A stretch of DNA of 64,000 nucleotides from Burhinus oedicnemus (lineage: Eukaryota; Chordata; Aves; Charadriiformes; Burhinidae): positions 842,593-906,592 of the forward strand of contig VFFE01007215.1 of the NCBI GenBank assembly GCA_008921705.1, given 5' to 3'. Of this stretch, positions 14,396 through 26,652 are shown piece after piece. Made by a program: the position numbers and the translations under genes. The notes under the pieces were generated by a model. The model ran no database searches. It had not been told where the DNA came from and saw nothing but the letters and a program-made list of their open reading frames with translations. How positions within the stretch are numbered: position 1 is the stretch's first letter; every line of letters begins with the position of its first letter.

Positions 14396-17300
14396 CCCCA
14401 AAAAAGTATACCGAAAGGGGAAAAAAAAGAGCCACAATGAAAATTGTTTGAAATCTTAAAAAAAACAAACCAAACCAAAAGAAAACAAAAAACAACTTAT
14501 CCATTGGCCACTTATATTCAGGTTGGTCAACTAAAACCAAAAATGTTATTTCTTCTCCAGTTAACAAAACCTATTAATGCTGCTCTAATCAATTAATTAC
14601 AACACTGTAATTTGCATGCCATCTCTCCTTCTAGCTGAACCTTTGAAAGTCTTTTCAGGTATTAACTTGAGACAGAGCACTCCTATTTAACAGTTGAAAA
14701 AGCTGAAACAGAAAATAAACAAGCCTGGCGGTAACAACGATCTCACACTTGAGCTATAAATGTTTGCAGATAAACGTAATGTTTGGCATAACTCTTACTT
14801 TCTACAGTCTTTCCCCTCCCTCCTCACTCTGCTGCTTTTACACCAAGGTAAAATAAGGTCATACCACGTTTAGCAAACTGAAAAAATGCAACTTACACTT
14901 ACTGGCACTTCTTCACACGCTTCTTTTTGCTATACCTATCCGTCCTCATTTTTCCCCCCCTCAATTTTTCACACAGTATTTCAGGCAGCTTAAGATTAAA
15001 TGATTTGAATGACAGACTTGAAAGGTAAAGCACTCCAGTTTATCACTACTTTTTTTCTCTCTATAGCAACAGAGGATGAATGAAAAGGGAATAAGTGACA
15101 CAGCAGTCCTTTCATACCCCCTTCTTCTTCCAAGAGCATTCTTTTTTATTCCCCTCACTTTCAATTCAACCCATTCACAAAGGATTAGCATAACACATCT
15201 TTTTATGCTTGTAAGGGTTACAGCTGTAATCGCTTCACCTCATCACTTTACTTAGAAATCCTGTCTCCAGAGGAGTAATTCTATTACTCACAACAATCCA
15301 ACTTTTGCCTAACCAAATAGAAATTCATTATAATGCTGTGCTGGTGCATCAGTTTACTATGAGTGGATGGGAAAATAAAACCCAGCAACATGAATAGTTG
15401 GCGTGAAAGGAAGAAAGCAATTGTCGCCTAACAAAAGGCTAATAACAAAAGACAGAACAACTAGTGGAAATTCTTAGTCCCATGGGCAGGGTAGCCTCCA
15501 AACTAGTAGCCTCCAAACCCATAGCTTTTAAACATCTTGGGTTTCAATTGGGCATGGAAAGTCTATAAATTGATGAGAGCATCAGATTGCTTCCAAGTCT
15601 TCAGCAGGTACTGGGCAAGTGTATGTAAAAACCTGAAACAGAGCTTTTACACAGGCTGAGGAATCAACACCATCTTCTGCTGGTGGAAAATACCTGTATA
15701 TGCACACGTGCTAGTTCTTACTAATGGCCTCTCTTGCTCTCTGCTTCCGAAATTCAAAAATGTACATGAAGCAATCTGACTGCATACTGCTTTGGAGTAA
15801 AGCTAGTAGCATCCTTAGCAACTGACAGTGGATAAGGATAAAAGAAAAAAAATAAAAAATGAGGACAACTGGCATCTCCAAATGACTTCCAGTTGTCCAT
15901 ATGCCCACAAGCATAAATCTAAGAAAAGCTCATGCTGATTGTGGCACAGAAGGACAGCACTTGGGGCAGAAGCGCAGATGCCAGGATCATGCCTTCTATT
16001 TAGAAGTAGAGCATTTTATTTCATACTGTTTCTGTACAGTGATTTAAGATGCCCAAATATAATGGGATAAGTTCTCAAAGGCGACATTTGTTATGCCAAA
16101 GGTTTAGGAGCATTAGGATCCAGCTGACAAATCTTTAGCTGTTAGACTGGCTTAGGTCTGTTTTCAGCTTTCGGAGCCCATAACTATCTTCTTGATTTTC
16201 ATTTTTACAGATTTCTAAGGATTTCAGCACAACATATGGGAGGCATTAAGGGCATTAAGGATTTATAAATTTGTATCATCATTATAAAAACACACAAAGT
16301 CTGAAATATATTTGGGGTTAAATGCAATACATATACTACTTATGGTCAAATTAAATATTGATGTATTCATGTCTGCATTAAGAAGAAAAAGAGAAAACAT
16401 CCTGATTACAGTAGCTCTATGAAGAAAACATTCCAGACTGACTCATAAAGTAGTTCACTGCATTTACTTTGGTCTGACTTCTTTTTAACCTGGAATTTCT
16501 TTTTACTTAAAATCGCTGCTCTTTTACATTCTTCTAGGCACTTAACCTTTACTGTGATGTGTGTGTACTTTACAGTGACTGGAAATCAATAATAATTCTG
16601 ATACTGAGTCCTTTTTGTCTTGAAAAACTTAAAATATCCCTAAGACAGCATCTTTCTTCAATATTACTCATGGGAATTTACTAATAATCACATTGGTAGA
16701 TGTGAGTGGAGAAAGTGAGTATGTGGAATAAAAGCCAGACTTTAAAATGAAAGAAAGTCCTCAGAGCATAGAAAAAACAGGTTGTTATTGTTATTTTGCA
16801 AGTTACTGTTCAACACATACACAGCTCCAGTAACTATGGTCACTCTATACAGATGAACTATCTGTGTTTTTTCCTTTTACTCCATAGTTAAAAACCAGAG
16901 GAGAGCAATCTTCCAACCAAAATCTCATGCTCTGACCCTAATGAGATGTCCAGTTGCGAGACAGCAATCTACAGCTACAGAGAGAAATAGGGCAAGATCC
17001 AGCATCCAGCCTTGAATCCCTAACATATCTCAAGAAATGCAGCAAATAGTTCAGGTACAAGAACATACGTTCTTTTTTGCCTCCTGACACTTGTCGATTT
17101 GCCATTGCTTGCTTGCTGAAAATGAAGTTACAATATTAATTTTCATATGAGTGTGCTGTTAAAGAAACGAGCTATTCTGTTTGCAGCAAAGCAGCTCTGA
17201 TGCACTGTGCAGAAAGCACAGGCATGGCTAGGAAAGGTAATGCTGTATATCGCAATGGCAACAAGACCTTTCTCTTTAATAAAAAAACTCCCACCAGAAA

Positions 17301-20300
17301 AGTTGAAATACCTCATATTAAACTGGACAGTAATAACATTAAAATGGAAGAGAGCGTGGAAAGGCCTCAGCACAAACATGAAAACACACACTCATATTTC
17401 ATATGCCCTACCCCAAACCAGAAAAAAGTCCTCAAAGTTGTTTAACCAAGTTAAAAATACATTGCGGGTCTGTAAATATCACAAGCTAACCATCATGCTT
17501 ACAGATAAAGTAAATATTTTTCAGTGTTCATTATGATGATATCTTTTCTCACTTTTCTGTAAAACATCTGGTTAGACATTCAATCAGGAGACAAAGACCA
17601 CATAGTTCTCAAAATTAATGTTACACAAACACCAGCAGGATAGGAAAATGGCTGAGAGTATCTGTTCTCATCAAAAATGAATTTAAAACACAGTAGCCGG
17701 TTTCAAAGCTGGCAAAAGAAATGTATCTTAAATCTGTACTTAGCTTCTGACTTAGGGATGTTTCATTTATGTTTCTGTCTCAAATATTTATACCACAGTA
17801 TAAATTCAGTTCTAACTACCTTAACCACGTTCAAACAGGGAATAGCTACATCTTGAGAAGGGAGAGAAAAAGATAAAAGACTTACAGTCAGCTTATCCTG
17901 CATGATTATATTTCCCCTTTAGCCTAACAAACGTTAAGACAATTTGTTGCAAATCTTGCCTTTCTTATTACGTCATGACCAGCGATGGCAATGACAAAAT
18001 TTGGCTTGATGAAATACTTCTGTATTGGGCAGGACTCAAGAAGCCTCCATACACAGCTGAATGGACTACGCCGTACAGCTGCTGCGTTTTGCTTTGAAGG
18101 CAGCAAGCAGCTCAAATGTGGTTGGAGTAGTATTTTAAGAAATTTTATCACTTGATAAAAAGCAGCTGGCACCTGGTTTTATAGTTTTGAAAAACTAGTC
18201 AAGTGTCTTGCTCGGCGTATGGACACGCCCTAACTTTCCCAAATCTCAGAATGGGTAACTATAGCAATCAGGGCTCTATCGTTCTGGCAGCATGACCCCA
18301 TCTCACTAGTAACAGGGGCTACATCCCGCAGTCGGGTCCCTGAGAGGTTTATCGTGTAAGCCCAGCTACGCACATGCTACATATCTGCCCAAACAGCTTA
18401 TCACCTCTACGGGCTGGCTGGTGGCAGACGAGGCAGTACACACTTGCTGTAGGCTCAGGCAGCAACTCTACTCAGGTGGCTGTTCCTCTTCTCCTCCAAG
18501 CTACAAGCATTAGTTCATACAAAAGTCTATCAGGTTCAGGTCCAACAGCTGGGCCAGCAGTCAGCCCTTAATCAAGAAGTCCCACATCCTCAGGCTATAC
18601 TCGAAACACAATGCAGCTACGCTATCTCTGAAGAACAAGGGCACTGCTGAGCTTTTCTAATCACAAACACAAGATGACTCGGGAGGCCTGCCATGAACGA
18701 CTGAACAGGCCTTCCTGCAGCTGAGCTTCTGCAAGTCAACCCACTGTCCTCCAAACGCTGCAGCGCTGGGTGCCTGCGATCTACCATGTGACACTGTGAT
18801 CTATCCAAGCACCACAGACCTCCTCCTCCAGCAAACCAAATTGTTTTACCTGAGTAATTGTTCACAATCATCCAAAACAGTTCCTTGAATGGGTTACTCA
18901 AAAATAACGCATAAAAGATTTGTGCTTCCCAAAACAATTTGGAAAAATACTTTCAGCTGGTTCTGTTCTCATGGCTACAAAATTCCACTGTCTAAATTTC
19001 AGCACCACTACTACTCAAAAAGGGACATCCAGGAAGTTGCTCCATTCTCTGCCTGCACAAATAGATTTCACTTTCTGAGTCTGAGAAAACTCTTCCGTTC
19101 AGTTTGAATTCAATCTGTATTAGTAAAGCTATTTGATTTGGCAAAGTAACATCATGCTTCAGAGCTTATGCTGAGTAAGCAGTATCTTTTTATACAAGGC
19201 AACCAGATTACCAGCTTTCATATTTGGACAAGCATATAACGAGCTCCAGTTTGCCATCTCTCAGTCCCTAAATTGCCAGCTACATGTGTAGAATGAGGGT
19301 TTCTAAATTCTGTCCAAAAGCAAAATAAGAATTTGGTAGATTTACAAATAGGTAAATACCTGCAAATAGCCACCATCCTTTCCCTGAAATATATGTGGTT
19401 GGTAACAGCAGCGGCACACTCCACACTTCAAGTTACTGATCAAAAATGCACTCCAGTCCTGACGGTTAGTATCTGACAGCTACTCATAGCATATACTCCT
19501 GTGGCATATACTCCTCAATAGACAGAGTAATCTGAAAAATCAGCCTTCCTGTCTGACATCTATAACAGAATTTCCTGTAAATGCGTGAGTAGAAAATGAA
19601 ATGTATTATTACATACAGCAATCATCATCTTCGATCACATTTGATATACAGAGGACAGAGGCTCCTTCTAGATGTGTGCCAGTGCCCAGGTTTAACAGTC
19701 CAGTATCTTAAAAAACCTTTACACCAGGGGAAGGAATGGTAACCCTTTCCATTGGGTGGACAAAAGGAAGTGCTATGAAAGATGAACACATGGATGTAAA
19801 TCCCTGTATAAACATTATGGTTCAGTAATTCCAAGTAGAATGGGAACTAGCAGACAACCTTTCCAAATATTAGAATAATATCAGATAGTAAGCCCTTCAG
19901 GATGAAATCTTAGTGAAGTACCAGAAGTGAAAAAACACTAAAAAACTGTGAGAAAATCTGTTTACATCTGCAGAAAATAATGACAGCATGTTGAATTACC
20001 AGTCCTTATAAAATCTGTTACAAAATGCTACAGAAAGCAGCAGGGTAATTTCAAAACAGGAACCATAGTCTCAGTTTAGCACAATCTGAGAAATTAGAAA
20101 CAGATTAAGGATTAATTTGAGGTTTGCTTGGCTAAGTATTTTCTACTGTAATTGGTCAACAAAACAGACAATTTGGATAACCTGGATGACGTTAGTGTAC
20201 ATAAAAATTAAGGTTCACATGAAAAAAAGCCTGTACTTGGGCAAATCAACTGCTTTCCATACATTGAGGCAATTCTAATGTCAATTACAGAAATTGTAGA

Positions 20301-20535
20301 ATTCCACCCTCTCCCTCTCATGGAAAAACAGTCGTCCTTTCATTATTGCTAAAGATGTGGATGTAATAGCAAAAACTCCTTCAACAGTTCTTGCAAACAG
20401 TCAACAGTGTAGTTTTCCTGTCATTATCTAGCAGTCCCAAAAATAAGATATACAGTCAGAAAATGTTTTAAAAATGTACCTTCATATGATATGATTTACA
20501 TCTTCCATAAGCAGCCTTTTGGAATGGCAGTCAGA
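14396..20535. other. Intronic stretch without recognised gene
   Basis: Unique sequence, AT-rich apart from a somewhat GC-richer patch at about 18200-18800 that I could not match to any family. Open frames there carry no recognisable domain. Confidence 0.6.
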
Positions 20536-20967
20536 AATACAGAATCACAGAATCACAGGGGTTGGAAGCAACCTCTGGAGATCATCTAGTCCAACCGGCC
20601 TGCCAGAGCAGGGTCACCTACAGCAGGTTGCACAGGATGGCGTCCAGGCGGGTTTTGAATGTCTCCAGGGTCGGAGACTCCACCACCTCTCTGGGCAGCC
20701 TGGTCCAGTGCTCTGCCACCCTCAAAGTCAAGAAGGTCCTCCTCATGTTTAAATGGAACTTCCTATGTTCAAGTTTGTGCCCATTACCTCTTGTCCTATC
20801 ACTGGGCACCACTGCAAAAAGACTGGTCCCATCCTCCCGGCACCCTCACTGTAAGTATTTATAGGCATTGATGAGATCCCCCCTCAGTCTTCTCTTCTCC
20901 AGACTAAAAACACCCAAGTCCCTCAGCCTTTCCTCATAAGAAACATGTTCCAGCCCCCTAATCATCT
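20536..20967 (-). repeat. CR1 LINE, 3' end (minus strand), cut by assembly gap
   Basis: Read on the minus strand this ends with the CR1 tail: GGTTGGACTAGATGATCTCC, then two GTGATTCT-type 8-bp repeats near 20540-20555. Upstream it encodes the CR1 ORF2 C-terminal pattern [20 protein letters not shown] at about 20620-20700. The copy is fairly young, since that frame is still open for about 60 codons. The element runs into the N gap at 20968. Its other half is probably at 21699-22803. Confidence 0.92.
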
Positions 20968-20987
20968 NNNNNNNNNNNNNNNNNNNN
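20968..20987. other. Assembly gap (20 N)
   Basis: Twenty N bases separate the CR1 3' end from the retroviral env end. Because both sides are truncated elements, the true missing sequence is probably several kilobases, and the 20-N length looks like a placeholder. Confidence 0.95.
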
Positions 20988-21413
20988 GTCCTGCTCAGTC
21001 TGGGATCTTGTCAGACTGAGCAGGAAGTAGTAAATCTCTTTCTGCATTTTACTGTCAATCTTAAACCTAGAGTAGATTATATTGACCGACCAATTCACGC
21101 TAGCATTCAACAGCTTAAGGCAGGAGTTTCAAAACTCCAACGAAGTGATGAGTGGGGGTGGTTCTCATCCCTGTTTGGAGGACTTTCCCCCTGGATTGTT
21201 TCTCCTCTCAAGGAAGGCCTGTGCTGGCTTGGCATTTTGTTAGCAATTATAGTAATTGTTAAGATAGCTTATTATTGTATCATGAAGAATGTAAAGCAAA
21301 CGACCGATCAAGTATTGCTTGTCCAAAAGAAAAAAGGGGGAATTGTTGCAGAGTGGCTCTATGAGAACGGGCACGGGTCCACAGAACATTTGTACAAGCA
21401 ATCTCCTTGTTAG
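20988..21413 (+). pseudogene. 3' end of an endogenous retrovirus env gene (transmembrane subunit)
   Basis: An open frame of 141 codons runs from the gap edge to a TAG at 21411-21413. It shows the end of a retroviral TM ectodomain, a tryptophan-rich patch before the membrane (WGWFSSLFGG), a hydrophobic span (WLGILLAIIVIVKIAYY) and a tail of about 50 residues. The frame reads through the polypurine tract and into the LTR before stopping. It is followed immediately by the 3' LTR, as expected for env. The front of the gene is missing in the gap, so coding status overall is unknown; no stop or frameshift is seen in the visible part. Virus class is uncertain. Confidence 0.85.
21325..21340 (+). promoter_or_regulatory. 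Retroviral polypurine tract
   Basis: The purine run AAAAGAAAAAAGGGGG sits three bases before the LTR start TGTTGC. This is the usual primer site for plus-strand synthesis and marks the following LTR as a 3' LTR. Confidence 0.9.
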
Positions 21414-21698
21414 CATAAGGGCCTGATTACAGTGAGCCAGGTGCTGACAAGGAATTTACGAAGGTCATGCTGGCCTGGGAATTTAGTGGAAAACAACTTT
21501 GAACAGCAACATGAGGCGGGACTGACCTCTTAAGGAAACAGCCAATATTGAGCTTAGCTTTTGTAATATGTATGAGCTAATTAACGAGCATATAAAGCTT
21601 GATGATTGTGTCTCAATAAACGAAGTATGCTGATCACTCATATTGAGCGACTGTGTCTTCCCTCTGCTTGGCGAATGGCATGGCTATCCTTCGCAACA
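21344..21698 (+). mobile_element. 3' LTR of the endogenous retrovirus (355 bp)
   Basis: The ends form the inverted repeat TGTTGC...GCAACA with canonical TG and CA. Inside are a TATAAAG box at about 21591-21597 and an AATAAA signal at 21615-21620, spaced as expected for a short U3-R-U5. It lies directly after the env end and polypurine tract. To its right the sequence changes at once to CR1 ORF2, so the provirus was inserted into a CR1. The target-site duplication cannot be checked because the 5' LTR is absent or hidden by the gap. Confidence 0.92.
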
Positions 21699-22803
21699 CT
21701 CCAGGACCTTTCAAAGATGAGGGACAGCGGCCCAGCAATGACTTCTGCCAGCTCCCTCAGCACTCGTGTGCATTCCATCAGGACCCATGGACTTGTGGAT
21801 ATCCAGTTTACTTAACTGATCTCTAACTTGATCCTCCTCAACCAAGGGAAAGTCCTCCTTCCTCCAGACTTTCTCTGTTACCTGTAAAGTCTGGGACTCC
21901 TGAGGGCTGGTCTGAGCAGTAAAGACTGAAGCAACGGTGGCATTCAGTAAATCTGCCTTCTCTGCATCATCTATCACCATGGCCCCTGTCTCATTCAACA
22001 GCAGGCCCACATTTTCCCTAGTTTTCCTTTTGCCTCCGACGTACCTGAAGAAACCCTTCCTGTTGACCTTGACATCCCTTGCCAGATTTAATTCCAAGGA
22101 GGCCTTGGCTTTCCTCATTTCATCCCTGCATACTCTGACAGCATTCTTGTAATCTTCCCAAGTGGTCAGTTCCTTCTTCCACTTCCTGTAAACTTCCTTC
22201 TTCCACTTGAGCTTTTTCAGAAGCTCCCTGCTCAACCATGCAGGTCTCCTGCTTCCCTTGCCTGATTTCTTGCTCTTAGGGATGCACCGATCCTGAGCTT
22301 GGAGGAAGTGATACTTGAATATCAACCAGCTCTCTTGAGCCCCGCTACCCTCTAGAGCCCTAACCCATGGGATTTCTCCAAGCAGTTTCCTGAAGAGATC
22401 AAAGTTAGCCCTCCTGAAGTCCAAGGTTGCAACCTTACTTGCCATTTTATGCCTACTACACATAATCCTGAACTCTATCTTTTCATGATCCCTACAGCCA
22501 AGGCTGCCCCCAACTTTAATGTCCTCCACCAGTCCCTCTTTGTTTGTCGGTACTAGGTCCAGTAGTACACCTCTCCTTGTTGGCTCCTCCACCACCTGAG
22601 TCAAAAAGTTATCATCAATACACTGGAGGAACCTCCTGGACTGGACATGCCTAGCTGTGTAGCCTTCCCAGCAGGCATCAGGGTGATTGAAGTCCCCCAT
22701 GAGAACCAAGGCCTCTGATTGTGAGGCGATTCTCAGCTGTCGGAAGAAAGCCTCAACAACTTCCCCATCCTGATCAGGTGGCCTGTAATAGTTTATGCCA
22801 TTC
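21699..22803 (-). pseudogene. CR1 LINE ORF2 fragment: endonuclease end to start of reverse transcriptase
   Basis: Read on the minus strand, this starts in the endonuclease domain (GINYYRPPDQDGE, then MGDFNHPDACWEG). It passes through the linker, rich in Lys and Arg, and reaches the RT entry motif SMGPDGMH at about 21780. A frame of over 330 codons is open from about 22709 to 21711, with a frameshift just after GPDGMH. The 5' end is truncated near 22803 in the endonuclease, which is typical of CR1. It ends abruptly at the retroviral LTR. The missing RT core should lie beyond the provirus, in the gap, with the 3' end at 20536-20967. It can no longer encode a working enzyme as it stands. Confidence 0.93.
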
Positions 22804-24130
22804 TGATTTTATTTGCATGTTATGATGGCATAAGTACCTATTCTTTGCCAGAGCAAAAAATCTTCAGACATAATTTCCCACACTGTGAACCTGATGACAC
22901 ATAACTGATGATTTGCCTTAAACTTGCCCGTTAACCACCTCACTATACTACCTCTGAGCTTCTCCCTGCATTTCAGCTGCCCACAGAAATCAGCTTTGGG
23001 CAATCTGTTGTCCAACACAAGAACTAGGTCTGGCATAACTGGACGTCCTGTAATCTTGCTGCAGTGCTGACAATGTGACGGCAATTTAGGAGTGCAGCAT
23101 TCAAGGTAACATCCTGCAGCTTTATGGCAGCAAGGGCATGAAAGCAGTGCATTGGAAATGGTTTGAATGCTCAATATGGAGACCATAAACAGTCCAAGTT
23201 TTGTAGCCATACAAAGAGCGGCAACAACTAATGCACAATAGATGTTTACTTTTATCTGAAGCCAGATGTCTCTTATTTCAGACATGCTGCTTTAACGTCC
23301 TAAATACCATACTGGCTTTTGTTATTCCCTGCATGACTTTGCTATTAACTGTGGTGTTTTGAAAAAAGTATACTGCTGAAGTAGCACTACTGTTCTCACA
23401 CTTTTCAGTAGTGTATTGTCAGCGCAGACTACTGCCTCAGGATATTTTCCACCACAGCAAGGTTAGAGCAGCACCTCTTTTCCTCTAGGCTAATGGCCTG
23501 GCCAAACCACTTGGCAGAGGGGTTGAAACAGTCGATAATATGTGGTCTGCTTACACATGTGTGAATAACCAATAGTCAGTCATCAGCAAAGAGCAAGTAA
23601 CACAAGTCAGCAGATATGGGACCTCTGATTTAATGTTCAGGTTAAATATTCTGGCATCTATATGGTACTGAATGTGGTTACCTTTCCTGTTGAGTCAACA
23701 AAGCAAATGTTAATCAGAAGTGGCAAAGGATGCTATCTATTTTGTGACCTTTTTGACAGTAAAGGGTTCTGGAAGTCCATTCTGATCAAGAACCTTTATC
23801 ACCATGTCACTGTGAAGCATGGAGAATATTCACAGTCCTTTCCAGACTGCTGAATTCGCATAAAAGCCTCCACACACTTCCAAAGTCGACAGCATCAAAA
23901 ACCACACAAAGGGTCATAATTCTGTTCCCTACCCTTTGAATTTATCTAGCTCCAAAAATTGCTTTAACAGTGCCTGTAACTGCCTCCTGCTCTGACAGAC
24001 AGATGTGTGATTTCTGGAAATATCCTTGTCCCTGGAAGGTCCACCTGCATACCATTCTGGTCAGGACCTTTCCAGAAATAGTGTAGTTAGCACACAACTT
24101 CCCATCAGAACAGAAAGCAGTTTGCGCTCC
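22804..24130 (-). pseudogene. Old non-CR1 LINE relic (reverse transcriptase and C-terminal region)
   Basis: Read on the minus strand in shifting frames, this shows an RT-like order of motifs. A KVLTRM...F.KSHICL...V.GTVKAIFGAR stretch lies at about 23960-24110. An FDAVD motif at 23885-23899 matches the RT (K)AFDTV motif, followed by FGSVWRLLCEFSSLERTVN. Near 22900-23260 are a KVNIYCALVV..ALCM segment and a DNRLPKADFCGQLKCREK segment, resembling the end of the non-LTR elements whose C-terminus reads MPD.RLPK...YGEL..GKR. Stops and frameshifts are many. I cannot name the family. It may extend upstream towards 25700, but I could not confirm an endonuclease domain there. Confidence 0.6.
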
Positions 24131-26538
24131 TGAACTTCAGAGCCATCGTCTCCTTACACAGCTGACAAAGCATCAATCTCTGTATTCACGTAATTTGGCA
24201 GCAGTGCCAATCAACCATACTGACTTGCTCTGCAACACATTTGACAGTGTTTAGGAAGTGCTACTATGCTTGGCAATGCTGCTCCTTGTTTCTAGATGAC
24301 TAGCTGTAGAACTTCACTTAGCACGCTGTCAGAGATGACAAGCAAATAGTTTAATAAACCCTTGTAATGTTCATGACGACAAGGTGGAACTTCTTTTCAT
24401 TTACTTAAAAGTGTTTGATTAGATACAGAGAAACACAGTGATGCTGGTTTTAGGGCCATAAATGGTTTGCATGAAAACCAGTAAGCACATTTCTGATTTA
24501 GATGTTGCTGAAGTTCTGCTTTCTTTGGCCCTTGGTCTTTTCTGAGATAAAGTCCTGCTCGTCCTTCCTGTCCAGGTGCATAATGAGCAGCTTTATTGCT
24601 GAAAAATATTTTATCTTCTATTCAAAATATCTCTGTGTTAGGTAGCTGATAATACAAGAATGGATAATTGCAAAGATTATCACCTCTGTGCTAGGTGTCA
24701 CATATTGATGTAACATTTTATGTTTGGTTTTTTTTGTAGTTGGACTGAAGCAGCTTTGACCTTGAAGTTCAATTTCTTCTAGCATTTTTAAACATAGCCT
24801 CAAGACCTTTTGGCTGCACCTGAAAACGGTGAAGACGACCTCCCCCTTGCCTTTCACCACTACTCCAGCATGTATGGCAATTTCTATCCTGCTTTCGGAA
24901 TGGCTTGTGCAATTGTTCTAACCTAGGAAACATTTAAAATTATTTTGATTGCGTTAAGTGAGTTTATTTTGGTGAATCTGAGTAAGACCAGCCATTTGTA
25001 ACAGGGATAGCCATGAGCTGCTGACAGGCACTTTTTCCACCAGCTCTGTGACCACCAGCTGTGTTCTACTTGTGTTGGCTTATGTGTGATCTACTGACAT
25101 CAACCCTTCAATATTAACAATCGAATCATCAATCTGCCACATAAATGATTTTTATTTCACCAGTGCTAAATTGTAGTGTAGAAAGGAATTTGCTACTATT
25201 TCAACATCGAATGAATCCACAATGTCTTCTGTAATGACAGCACATTAGAACTATGTGACAGTGATGACCAGCTGGGGCTCAGAGCATACCATCACTACTG
25301 GAGTGCCATTCAAGTTTTTGTTACCATTTTCAAAACAATCTGGGACTTTCCTACAAACTTCCAAATCCAATAAATGTATGTATACTAAAATCTCCCAATC
25401 TAATGCACCATTTCATGGAACCGGTTTCAAGCACGACTGATTTTGACCTCATCAGTTTGAACTGTAGTTTCTGTACTGGAACTAACAACAGTGGTAAGAC
25501 ACGCGTATGTAGGGATATTTCTAGAATCAGCAATTGGTTGCTTTATTGGGTACAGAATTCAACTTACATGTCAGTGATGTGAATGGCAAAACCTGCTCTG
25601 GACTGTCAGTGTTGACACGCCCGCTAATGTGGAGAAAGTGTCATTCTGGCTGAAGACTACTGACTGGATGTAAACACAATTAATATTTCCTAGAGACCCC
25701 TTTCTCCTCCTTTTTTTGAAAACGTGAAACAGCACTGTCCCTTAGCAGGGCTGCTCTAAAGCTCCACTGCTGCACAGATAAGCCAAATTCCTGTTGCTCC
25801 TGGGCCAAACGTGCACATGAGATGCCTGTGATGGACTACTGGAGGCAGCAATCTCTGCCTGTTCCACCTCACACACTCTTCAGCTCCAGGCATTGCAAGG
25901 GGCCATTTTATCCAATGGTACAGTTAATCACAGTATCAAATGAAAGTGGACAAAAGCTGTCTGTGTGAAAAGGGACTAATGAGCCCAGTCCTATCAGATG
26001 ATGATAGAGTTTTACCTTCTCTAAACATTTGTAATTTTACAATGACACAAAGAAGGTAAAGACATAAGAAAAGGCAAGTAAGAAATGATGAAAGTACAGG
26101 AAAAAAGGAGACTTAAAACAAAAAAACCACAACCCACTGCAGTATCAGCAAATGGTCATTTTAATCGCATAAGGGGAATCAAGGATTTTCTATTGCAGTT
26201 AAAAGTCTAATGGGTTTTGTAAAAACAGTGTATTTCTACCTTTACGTCTCTGTATTCTTTAACAATGGATGCAAAACATTCAGTGCCTACAATCTGATTC
26301 ATGAAATAATATCCATAATAGCTGAAGAGACCTAAGAAACCAGGCACCTACTAAAAGATCATATATGCTAAGATGTTCACCCTCCACTTAGAGCAGGTAA
26401 CGTATCAACATTCATTCTCTAATACTTAAATATAAACTAGAATCCTCTACCTGAATTCTAACTTTGAAAATTCTTATTCTTTAGGGAACTTTTAAGGTTC
26501 CTAAGACTTCAATCTGCTTATAGCATCTGAGGCTTTTT
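24131..26538. other. Intronic stretch, possibly further LINE relic
   Basis: Mostly unrecognised sequence. The first part, up to about 25700, has a base composition like the adjoining LINE relic and may be its upstream portion, but no convincing motif was found. No exon or RNA gene was seen. Confidence 0.45.
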
Positions 26539-26652
26539 GAAGCTTTGAGCAAGCAGGTCTAGTGGGAGGTGTCCTTACCCATGGCAGGGGAGTTGGAACT
26601 AGATGATCTTTAAGGTCCCTTCCAACCTAAACCATTCTATGATTCTACGATC
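26539..26652 (+). repeat. CR1 LINE 3' tail (plus strand)
   Basis: The stretch from GCAGGTCTAGTGGGAGGTGT through GGTCCCTTCCAACCTAAACC ends ATTCTATGATTCTACGATC, the CR1 terminal 8-bp repeat. It is a strongly 5'-truncated copy, as is usual for CR1. Similarity to the CR1 end is high, so it is relatively recent. Confidence 0.95.

Noticed and set aside
22809..23285. 158-codon minus-strand open frame with several cysteines, like a zinc-binding protein
   Set aside because: Parts of it match the C-terminal end of a non-LTR element when other frames are read; the cysteines are frame artefacts.
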